From an uncultured Anaerosporobacter sp. (GTDB lineage Bacteria; Bacillota; Clostridia; Lachnospirales; Lachnospiraceae), in contig CALZJY010000083.1 of NCBI GenBank assembly GCA_945787925.1, positions 1-7,777 of the forward strand: a stretch of 7,777 nt of DNA. Direction: 5' to 3'. The notes below the pieces were generated by a model. The model was not told the DNA's origin and did not search any database. It saw nothing but the letters and a program-made list of their open reading frames with translations. The position numbers and the translations under genes were made by a program. This document shows positions 1 through 4,973 of this stretch, one piece after another (the first letter of the stretch is position 1; each line of letters starts with the position of its first letter).

Positions 1-281
1 TTCACCCGATACGCAAATTTGTTAATGATAATGTCATCTCCGTTAAATAGCGTATTTTCCATTGATTCTCCAATCACCTGTGTCTTCTCTACAAAAAACT
101 TTGGCACGATTACAGCAAGAAAAACGATAATCGCCATGTATGCAAGCAACGTCACTATAATGTGCAAATGATATGTCTCATAGATTTTTGCAAACGTAGA
201 CATCTTTCTCACTGTCATCATCTCTTGCATCCCCTTGGCATTATCAATGGGTTTCCTTTCATATCCTTTAACCTTCTCCAT
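1..281 (-). CDS. lepB: Type I signal peptidase, N-terminal part (cut by window edge)
   Basis: This is a partial gene whose 93 visible codons run off the left edge; the rest lies outside the window. Signal peptidase I cleaves signal peptides from exported preproteins at the outer face of the cytoplasmic membrane. Visible are a charged cytosolic N-terminus of about 38 residues, one membrane segment (about 39-60, rich in Ile, Val, Leu), then FFVEKTQVIGESMENTLF, in which the serine before Met (S73) matches the catalytic nucleophile of the Ser-Lys dyad. The following GDDIIINKFAYRV matches the start of the mature catalytic fold. The general-base lysine and the GDN motif are not in view. The ATG at 281 is preceded by GGTTGGTGAT, which aligns with the anti-Shine-Dalgarno sequence at normal distance; an in-frame GTG at 290 is a less likely alternative. 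It is the third paralog in a tandem array, 56 nt downstream of the second. Confidence 0.85.
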   Translation of the reverse strand, partial: MEKVKGYERKPIDNAKGMQEMMTVRKMSTFAKIYETYHLHIIVTLLAYMAIIVFLAVIVPKFFVEKTQVIGESMENTLFNGDDIIINKFAYRV

Positions 282-337
282 TATAATCACCAACCCTCAA
301 TTACTCTTCCAATTACTTATGTATACCAGTGAGCACG

Positions 338-868
338 TTAAAATACCTTAACCTCTCCTAACGGCCATATTCGAAGTGCCACTCGTCCTACTATCTTTTG
401 TTTTTTTATCGGTCCTAGGTCCCTACTATCCTTACTTCTATTCCGATTATCCCCTAACACAAAATATTCATTCTGTCTCAGGACAATTTCCTCTTCTGCA
501 ATTCCCCCATCTAGTATTTCTTCCTCGTTCGGATAGATATCACCATCCAATGGTTTTCCATTAATATATACCTTTCCTTCTTTTATCTGCACCGTTTCTC
601 CTGGTAAGCCAATCACACGTTTGATAATGTACCTCTCTGGTTCCTCTGGAACATCGACGATTACTACTTCAAACCGCTTTGCTTCTCGGAACCGATAGCT
701 CACCTTATCCACAAACAACTGCTGGTTCTCCTCAAAATTAGGAAGCATACTGCTTCCCTGCACCTGGACCTTCTCTATCACAGAGTAGCGAAGGAGCAGG
801 GCGAACAATATCGCCCCTCCAATCCAGACAAGTAATTCGATTGTACTTTTATACCAACTGGCTTTCAT
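338..868 (-). CDS. lepB: Type I signal peptidase (second of three tandem paralogs)
   Basis: A 176-residue signal peptidase I, predicted to be anchored by one membrane segment (about residues 10-28) with the catalytic domain outside. The order of motifs is as in the family: QGSSML with nucleophile S40; YIIKRVIGLPGE with general-base K83; and GDNRNRSKDSR at 139-149. Length is normal for the short Gram-positive type. The segment between the dyad residues reads RFEVVIVD where the family usually has RGDIVVF, so the conserved Gly-Asp is Phe-Glu here; the PGD after the lysine is PGE. The fold and dyad look intact, so an active enzyme with altered substrate preference is possible, but that is inference. 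The ATG at 868 has AAGGAG eight nt upstream. The gene begins 12 nt after the stop of the upstream paralog (881-1465), so the two are almost surely co-transcribed. They share segments such as EEILD, GIAEEE and KRVIG, pointing to gene duplication. Confidence 0.93.
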   Translation of the reverse strand: MKASWYKSTIELLVWIGGAILFALLLRYSVIEKVQVQGSSMLPNFEENQQLFVDKVSYRFREAKRFEVVIVDVPEEPERYIIKRVIGLPGETVQIKEGKVYINGKPLDGDIYPNEEEILDGGIAEEEIVLRQNEYFVLGDNRNRSKDSRDLGPIKKQKIVGRVALRIWPLGEVKVF

Positions 869-880
869 CCCATATTCTCC

Positions 881-1465
881 TTACTCTAGGAGACCGAATT
901 TTTTAAGTGGCCAAATTCGTAATACCGCTTCTCCCATGATTCTGCTTTTCTCTACAGCTCCAAATTCACGACTGTCCGTACTGTCATTTCGATTATCTCC
1001 AACCACGAAGTACTCTCCTTCACCAACTGTCACTTCTTCTTCCGCAATGCCTGGATCTAAGATTTCTTCCCTCCATTGTGGGTCATCGTACTTCTTACCA
1101 TTTAGATAAATGTAGCCATCAATAATCTGTACCCGATCTCCCGGAACTCCAATCACACGTTTGATATATAGGGTGTCATCTTCGTATCCTGGTGGCTGAA
1201 ACACAACAATATCTCCTCGTTTTGGATCCGTAAAATGATACGATACTTTTTGTACCATAAGTTGCTGCCCTGTCTTTAGCGTCGTATTCATGGAAGGCCC
1301 ATCAACCTCTACCTTTTGAATAACAAATTTATTCAGTACGATAGATAAAAGAACCACTCCTGCGACATATAGAATCAGACTAAAGAACTCCCTCATCTGG
1401 CTTTTCTCCGACTTTTTTTTGCCTTCCTGTTGCTCTTCTAGTTTCATTTCTGCTTGCTCGTTCAT
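881..1465 (-). CDS. lepB: Type I signal peptidase (first of three tandem paralogs)
   Basis: A 194-residue signal peptidase I. It has a hydrophilic, Lys/Glu-rich cytosolic leader (residues 1-26), one membrane segment (about 27-46), and all canonical motifs: VDGPSMNTTL with nucleophile S58, PKRGDIVVF at 81-89, YIKRVIGVPGD with general-base K102, and GDNRNDSTDSR at 156-166. It is the most canonical of the three copies and the best candidate for the general secretory enzyme. The ATG at 1465 lies 14 nt after a perfect AGGAGG, longer than the usual 5-9 nt; no in-frame start sits closer, and the next Met (residue 7) has no ribosome site. The gene follows the rpoZ terminator, so it probably starts a new transcription unit or depends on readthrough; I could not find a convincing promoter in the short leader. 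The second paralog follows after 12 nt. Confidence 0.96.
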   Translation of the reverse strand: MNEQAEMKLEEQQEGKKKSEKSQMREFFSLILYVAGVVLLSIVLNKFVIQKVEVDGPSMNTTLKTGQQLMVQKVSYHFTDPKRGDIVVFQPPGYEDDTLYIKRVIGVPGDRVQIIDGYIYLNGKKYDDPQWREEILDPGIAEEEVTVGEGEYFVVGDNRNDSTDSREFGAVEKSRIMGEAVLRIWPLKKFGLLE

Positions 1466-1515
1466 CGTTATCCCAAATTCCTCCTATCCTTAGCTGTTCT
1501 ATGCTAATATTTGAT

Positions 1516-1549
1516 AAAAAGCACTTCCGAAAAACGAAAGTGCTTTTTT
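1516..1549 (-). terminator. Rho-independent terminator after rpoZ
   Basis: On the minus strand, immediately after the rpoZ stop, GCACTTTCG pairs with CGGAAGTGC (nine pairs, one G-T) around a TTTTT loop. It is flanked by A-tracts on one side and T-tracts on the other that extend the stem and supply the U-run. Because both flanks are A/T tracts, it could also work on the plus strand, but no plus-strand gene leads into it. It separates the yicC-remA-gmk-rpoZ operon from the signal peptidase genes. Confidence 0.85.
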
Positions 1550-1552
1550 GTA

Positions 1553-1801
1553 TTAATCTTCTTTTTGATCTTCTTCGTCATTCACAATTTTAACTTTTGA
1601 ATTGTATAATTCGTCAATTGCGATAGATAATGGTTTTGGACATTTTGAATTTACTAATGGTTCATCACCAGCGATGATTTGTCTCGCACGTTTAGCAGTT
1701 GCTAAAACGATGGAGTATCTGCTGTTAACTACTGGTTCTTCCCCTGATTCTGTATCTTGGTTTACTACTTGCATTAAATCTGTATATGATGGGTGTAACA
1801 T
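1553..1801 (-). CDS. rpoZ: DNA-directed RNA polymerase omega subunit
   Basis: An 82-residue omega subunit, the small RNA polymerase subunit that helps fold and retain beta-prime. The family signature is clear: MLHPSYTDLM at the start, then NSRYSIVLATAKRARQI at 26-42, where the family has NSRY followed by a KRAR helix. A clostridial-type PLSIAIDELYNSKVKI segment follows, and the tail is acidic. Length is normal for Firmicutes. The ATG begins one nt after the gmk stop, and its ribosome site (AAGGAG within the last gmk codons) lies inside gmk, so translation is probably coupled. It is the last gene of the yicC operon, followed at once by a strong terminator. The position after gmk is conserved in Firmicutes. 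Confidence 0.97.
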   Translation of the reverse strand: MLHPSYTDLMQVVNQDTESGEEPVVNSRYSIVLATAKRARQIIAGDEPLVNSKCPKPLSIAIDELYNSKVKIVNDEEDQKED

Positions 1802-1802
1802 A

Positions 1803-2435
1803 TTAGATTGCTCCTTCCTTCATGGCCTTAAGTTCAGCCGTAATTGCTTCAATAAAATTCTTATTTTGAGAAACTTTATAATGTTCATTCATGATTACTT
1901 GGTGTGTAGTTTCTACACATTCGTCTAAGTCATCATTTACAATGATATAATCATAATGTTCCATAAAATTTGCTTCTTCACTGGCACGAGCAAGACGTTT
2001 CATAATAGTCTCCATCGATTCAGTTCCTCTACCAACTAAACGGCTCTTAAGCTCCGTAATGTTCGGTGGTGTAACAAATAAAAGCAACGCATCTGGGAAA
2101 ATTTCTCTTACTTTTAATGCCCCTTGGATTTCAATCTCAAGAATGACATCTTTCCCTTCATTCAGACGTTGTTCTACATATTCTTTTGGCGTTCCGTAGT
2201 AGTTTCCTACATATTCCGCCCATTCGATGAGTTTTCCTGTTTCTATCATACTCTCGAATTCTTCTCTTGTCAAAAAGAAATATTCTCTTCCATGTTCTTC
2301 TCCCTCTCTTGGAGAACGAGTTGTTGCAGAAATGGATAATTCATAATCATATTTCTTTAATAAAGCTTTCATAAGTGTGCCTTTTCCTGCTCCAGAGAAC
2401 CCTGACACAACTGTTAAAACACCTTTTTTACTCAT
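1803..2435 (-). CDS. gmk: Guanylate kinase
   Basis: Guanylate kinase phosphorylates GMP (and dGMP) with ATP to give GDP, in the cytosol, and is essential for GTP supply. With the ATG start the protein has 210 residues, normal for the family. Visible features are the P-loop GFSGAGKGT at 12-20, the GMP-binding stretch SATTRSPREGEEHGREYFF from about 36, the WAEYVGNYYGTP segment, and the EIEIQGALKVR helix of the core. A longer reading from a GTG at 2444 is possible, but that GTG lies inside AAAGGTGA, which serves as the ribosome site eight nt before the ATG at 2435, so I prefer the ATG. The start overlaps the remA stop by 8 nt (ATGAGTAA), typical of translational coupling. In Firmicutes this enzyme is a known target of (p)ppGpp inhibition; nothing in the sequence itself tests that here. 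Confidence 0.97.
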   Translation of the reverse strand: MSKKGVLTVVSGFSGAGKGTLMKALLKKYDYELSISATTRSPREGEEHGREYFFLTREEFESMIETGKLIEWAEYVGNYYGTPKEYVEQRLNEGKDVILEIEIQGALKVREIFPDALLLFVTPPNITELKSRLVGRGTESMETIMKRLARASEEANFMEHYDYIIVNDDLDECVETTHQVIMNEHYKVSQNKNFIEAITAELKAMKEGAI

Positions 2436-2721
2436 CGTCTTCACCTTTCACTGATTCCATATAAGCATCTGCATCTTCTTTTTGATTCAAACGATTTGCA
2501 ATCGTCTCAGGTAATAAGGCAGAAAGCATAAGGTGGCCGCTATCCATGACTAGAACAGACTTGGTGCGTCTACCACACGTCGCATCGATTGCCATTCCAC
2601 TGTCCTTTGCTGACTGTACCATGCGCTTTACAGGCGCTGCTTCTGGACTTATGATTCCTACTACTTTATCTATATTTACAATATTACCATAACCAATATT
2701 AATTAAACGATTCAAAATCAT
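2428..2721 (-). CDS. remA: RemA-family DNA-binding regulator (DUF370)
   Basis: A 97-residue member of the RemA/DUF370 family. In Bacillus subtilis, RemA is a DNA-binding activator of biofilm matrix and osmoprotection genes; in clostridia its targets are largely unknown. Family landmarks are INIGYGNIV at 7-15, ISPEAAPVKRM at 24-34, DATCGRRTKSVLVMDSGH at 46-63, and LSALLPETIANRL. The C-terminus is acidic and variable. The start is uncertain. The ATG at 2721 sits only one nt after GAGG, while an in-frame TTG two codons later (2715) lies seven nt from it, so a 95-residue protein starting at TTG is plausible. The gene is 11 nt downstream of yicC and overlaps gmk by 8 nt. The neighbourhood yicC-remA-gmk-rpoZ is the usual one for this family. 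Confidence 0.94.
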   Translation of the reverse strand: MILNRLINIGYGNIVNIDKVVGIISPEAAPVKRMVQSAKDSGMAIDATCGRRTKSVLVMDSGHLMLSALLPETIANRLNQKEDADAYMESVKGEDDE

Positions 2722-2732
2722 CCCTCACAATT

Positions 2733-3611
2733 TTATTCAATATTCTGAATTTGTTCACGAATCTTTTCAATCTCAGTTTTAATATCAATTGCTGTGTTGG
2801 AAACGTCTAAATCGTTCGCTTTGGAAAGAATCGTATTTGCTTCGCGATTCATCTCTTGAGCGATAAAATCAAGCTTACGTCCGATGCTTCCACCTTCCAC
2901 TAGTGTTGCCTTCGTATTCTTGATATGGCTTCTTAAACGAACTGTTTCTTCATCCACGCAGATTTTATCTGCAAATACGATAATCTCTGTTGCTAATACA
3001 GATTCGTCTACTTGAGTGTCTCCTAATAATTCTTGTACTTTTGCAGTGATCTTTTCACGATACTCATTTACAATTTCAGGACTTCTTGTCTCAATATAGC
3101 CTACCTTTTCTACAATGGCATCTAATTTCTTGAAGATATCTTCACGAAGATTCTCCCCTTCGCGAATACGTGTTTCTACGAATTTTTCACAAGCATCTCT
3201 AATTGCCTTTTCAATCAATGCCCATAACTCGTCTTCATCCACTGCTTGTTCTTCAAGCGTAAATACTTCTGGGTATCTAGAAAGCTGAGATACGGTAATG
3301 TCATTTTGAAGTGCAAAATCATCACCTAACTTTTGTAAGTTTTCCATGTATGCTCTTGCAATGTCTTCATTATACTTTACACATACTTTACTTTCTGCAT
3401 AATCTTCATACGTAATAAACACATCTACTTTACCACGTTGAATGTATTCTTTTAACAGATTACGAATTGCCACTTCAAAGAAACTAATTTTCTTTGGCAT
3501 TTTTATGGATAAATCACAGTATCTATGATTTACTGCCTTAAGTTCAACTATAATCTTCTTGCTTTGTGTAGATTGTTCACTCCTACCAAAGCCTGTCATA
3601 CTCTTAATCAT
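2733..3611 (-). CDS. yicC: YicC/YloC-family endoribonuclease
   Basis: A 292-residue protein of the YicC/YloC family (N-terminal YicC domain plus C-terminal DUF1732), normal length. Members are cytosolic endoribonucleases; the E. coli protein acts on a small RNA and the B. subtilis YloC is reported to have similar activity. The start MIKSMTGFGRSE is the family hallmark, followed by ELKAVNHRYCDLSIKMP. The conserved C-terminal part runs from about residue 244 (GRKLDFIAQEMNREANTILSK) to the end (EKIREQIQNIE). The ATG is fixed by this N-terminus. Its ribosome site AAAGGA is 12 nt upstream, rather far, and a four-codon ORF (ATG at 3622, TGA overlapping the yicC ATG) lies between them. It is the first gene of the operon with remA, gmk and rpoZ and has a near-consensus promoter about 130 nt upstream. 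Confidence 0.95.
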   Translation of the reverse strand: MIKSMTGFGRSEQSTQSKKIIVELKAVNHRYCDLSIKMPKKISFFEVAIRNLLKEYIQRGKVDVFITYEDYAESKVCVKYNEDIARAYMENLQKLGDDFALQNDITVSQLSRYPEVFTLEEQAVDEDELWALIEKAIRDACEKFVETRIREGENLREDIFKKLDAIVEKVGYIETRSPEIVNEYREKITAKVQELLGDTQVDESVLATEIIVFADKICVDEETVRLRSHIKNTKATLVEGGSIGRKLDFIAQEMNREANTILSKANDLDVSNTAIDIKTEIEKIREQIQNIE

Positions 3612-3741
3612 CTTTGTATCATGTCCTTTCTTATACGCAAGGAAAGGTTATACTTGCTATTATTTTTATCTTATCATGTAAAACATTATACCCGATTAAG
3701 CGATGTGCCATGTTTTCCTACCTGTACACATACATTATTGT

Positions 3742-3770
3742 ATTATATAAAATCTAGCCCACAAAGTCAA
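3742..3770 (-). promoter_or_regulatory. Sigma-A promoter of the yicC-remA-gmk-rpoZ operon
   Basis: On the minus strand TTGACT (3770-3765) and TATAAT (3747-3742) are separated by exactly 17 nt, a near-perfect housekeeping promoter. Transcription would begin near 3735, leaving a leader of about 124 nt before the yicC ATG. A second perfect TATAAT at 3690-3685 has no good -35 element and may be a weaker secondary start. The 270-nt gap 3612-3881 holds this promoter, the leader, a 6-bp inverted repeat at 3791-3809 (GGAACA/TGTTCC) and the terminator of the upstream gene; I see no gene in it. Confidence 0.85.
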
Positions 3771-3825
3771 GGATTGCTAATTGTCAACCAGGAACAAAGT
3801 GTGTGTTCCATCCTATACAGGGAAG

Positions 3826-3854
3826 AAAAAAGAAGCAAGTCTCCTTGCTTCTTT
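3826..3854 (-). terminator. Rho-independent terminator after the DUF2628-like gene
   Basis: On the minus strand AAAGAAGCAAG pairs perfectly with CTTGCTTCTTT around a GAGA loop, and the descending arm runs into a T-tract. It lies about 28 nt past the stop codon of the 3882-4781 gene and isolates that gene from the yicC promoter downstream. Confidence 0.88.
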
Positions 3855-3858
3855 CCAT

Positions 3859-3877
3859 CTGTCGGCTTGGCCGACAG
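3859..3877 (-). other. GC-rich stem-loop just after the DUF2628-like stop codon
   Basis: CTGTCGGC and GCCGACAG form a perfect 8-bp, GC-rich stem with a 3-nt CAA loop (minus strand), starting 4 nt after the stop codon and 4 nt before the terminator hairpin. It has no T-run of its own. It could protect the 3' end of the mRNA or add to termination; its function is not shown by the sequence. Confidence 0.7.
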
Positions 3878-3881
3878 GTCC

Positions 3882-4781
3882 TTATAACGATATTGCAATA
3901 TATTGTGCTAATGATAATAACAAGCTATAAGTAGCATATGCCACCATAATTCCATAGATTGAGATACCACCACGCACGACATTCCACTTTGTAATTTCTT
4001 CTGTGCTTCCTTTTTTATCCGATGGGTACACGATCTTGCTTTCCATATGTGCCATATACATATAATTTCCGAACATTCCTACTGCCACGTGGATTGCTAG
4101 CTCCATAAGCAACCAAGGAAGTGCGATTGCTACCATTCTCACATCTGTTAGAGAATCTGCTACTTGAAGTAACACCGTATCAATCAGCGCACTCATTACC
4201 GATAATAACGCACCAAGCATATACATCTTACGACTGAAGAACCAATACGAACCGAAGATAAATGCACTCCAGTTCCAACCAATCTTTTTGCCCTGCTTAT
4301 ATTGGCCATATGCCTTATTGTAATATGGTTGATTCATACCATAGAATACATTTCTAGCATCTTGATCATTTTTAATTACTGGAACCTTTACTGGTTGCTC
4401 TCCAAATAATTTAAATTGATTTGGCATAGGACCATTGCCATTTTCCTGGTTCTTTTGATATTGCTGTTGTTGCCACTGATTATTCATTCCCGGCTGGCCT
4501 TGTTGCCACTGATTATTCATTCCTGGCTGGCCTTGCTGCCACTGTCCATTCATTCCTGGGTGACCTTGTTGCCATTGTCCATTCATTCCTGGGTGACCTT
4601 GTTGCCACTGATTATTCGTCCCCTGTTGGCCTTGTTGCCCCTCTGCTCCAGCCATTGTTTTATTCTCAGCATTCACTTCTGCCTGGTTAAATGCGTATTT
4701 CTTTTCTGTCTGCATATCATCCACATTTGAAGAGGAATTCATATTCTTTTGATTGTTTTGCTTATTTGTTTCTTGATTCAT
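3882..4781 (-). CDS. DUF2628-like membrane protein with Gln/Asn-rich repeat tail
   Basis: A 299-residue protein of unknown function. Residues 1-120 are hydrophilic and rich in Gln, Asn and Gly, with five 11-residue repeats (consensus NNQWQQGQPGM) at 56-110. A linker follows, then IGWNWSAFIFGSYWFFSRKMY at 167-187, which matches the hallmark of DUF2628 membrane proteins (NWAAFFF, then W and RKMY). Hydrophobic segments lie at about 172-182, 186-208, 217-237 and 273-297, so the C-terminal half is embedded in the membrane and the repeat tail is probably cytosolic and disordered. The start at 4781 is chosen because AGGAGG lies seven nt upstream. A longer reading from 4838 would begin upstream of the promoter at 4807-4834 and is rejected. 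It is a single-gene unit with its own promoter and terminator. I do not know its role. Confidence 0.88.
   Translation of the reverse strand: MNQETNKQNNQKNMNSSSNVDDMQTEKKYAFNQAEVNAENKTMAGAEGQQGQQGTNNQWQQGHPGMNGQWQQGHPGMNGQWQQGQPGMNNQWQQGQPGMNNQWQQQQYQKNQENGNGPMPNQFKLFGEQPVKVPVIKNDQDARNVFYGMNQPYYNKAYGQYKQGKKIGWNWSAFIFGSYWFFSRKMYMLGALLSVMSALIDTVLLQVADSLTDVRMVAIALPWLLMELAIHVAVGMFGNYMYMAHMESKIVYPSDKKGSTEEITKWNVVRGGISIYGIMVAYATYSLLLSLAQYIAISL
4468..4632 (-). repeat. Five in-phase 33-bp tandem repeats inside the DUF2628-like gene
   Basis: Five consecutive 33-bp units occupy 4468-4500, 4501-4533, 4534-4566, 4567-4599 and 4600-4632. The first two (on the plus strand) differ at a single base; the third and fourth are close to each other; the fifth diverges in its second half. 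Each encodes 11 residues of the pattern N-(N/G)-QWQQG-(Q/H)-PGM. The in-frame unit length means copy-number change would alter tail length without breaking the gene. Confidence 0.95.
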
Positions 4782-4806
4782 GTATTTTCCTCCTAATCTA
4801 CCTATA

Positions 4807-4834
4807 ATAATATCGTATTTTACCGTTTCGTCAA
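4807..4834 (-). promoter_or_regulatory. Sigma-A promoter of the DUF2628-like gene
   Basis: On the minus strand TTGACG (4834-4829) and TATTAT (4812-4807) are 16 nt apart. The predicted start near 4800 leaves a leader of about 20 nt containing the AGGAGG site. An alternative TATTAT three nt further on would give a 19-nt spacer. The promoter supports the ATG at 4781. It is back to back with the rqcH promoter in a 192-nt divergent intergenic region that holds no gene. Confidence 0.75.
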
Positions 4835-4900
4835 GCAAAATAAAATGAAAAGATTATAAACTTCCTCCCCATTTTGCCTGCTTGCGTGCCTACGAAAGCG

Positions 4901-4929
4901 TTGAAACGGCTATTTACTTATGCTAAAAT
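4901..4929 (+). promoter_or_regulatory. Sigma-A promoter of rqcH
   Basis: TTGAAA (4901-4906) and TAAAAT (4924-4929) are 17 nt apart, with TGC just before the -10 giving an extended -10 (TGN). Transcription would begin near 4936, leaving a leader of about 37 nt with AAGGAG eight nt before the ATG. Confidence 0.82.
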
Positions 4930-4947
4930 AGGTTAGAATTAGCATAA
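4918..4947. promoter_or_regulatory. Operator-like inverted repeat over the rqcH -10 and start site
   Basis: TTATGCTAA (4918-4926) and TTAGCATAA (4939-4947) are perfect 9-bp inverted repeats with a 12-nt spacer; the half-site centres are 21 bp apart, two helical turns. The left arm covers the start of the -10 element and the right arm lies just past the predicted transcription start, the classic place for a repressor dimer. As RNA it could also form a weak hairpin. The cognate regulator is unknown. Confidence 0.5.
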
Positions 4948-4973
4948 CTATAAACCGCAAAGGAGATGACATC

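Noticed and set aside
1466..1515. A sigma-A promoter for the signal peptidase genes
   Set aside because: Only about 50 nt separate the terminator from the ATG, and no -35/-10 pair with acceptable spacing could be found; the genes may depend on readthrough or on a poor-match promoter.
1602..1928. Plus-strand open frame antisense to rpoZ and gmk
   Set aside because: Both minus-strand genes are firmly identified, and the antisense frame has no recognisable protein features.
2436..2444. GTG at 2444 as the gmk start
   Set aside because: The GTG is part of the AAAGGTGA ribosome site that serves the ATG at 2435; the three extra residues are not part of the guanylate kinase fold.
3525..3887. Plus-strand open frame spanning the yicC start and the intergenic region
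   Set aside because: It runs through the yicC promoter and a terminator hairpin on the other strand, has no ribosome site and resembles no protein family.
4468..4632. CRISPR-like array
   Set aside because: The repeats are directly adjacent with no spacers and are in frame within a coding sequence.
4416..4730. Plus-strand open frame of 104 codons
   Set aside because: It is the antisense of the 33-bp repeats and surrounding Gln/Asn-rich codons; it has no ribosome site, and its Leu/Ile/His/Ser repeats simply mirror the real gene.
4782..4838. Upstream extension of the DUF2628-like gene to an ATG at 4838
   Set aside because: It would begin upstream of the promoter at 4807-4834, has no ribosome site, and the ATG at 4781 has a perfect AGGAGG seven nt upstream.
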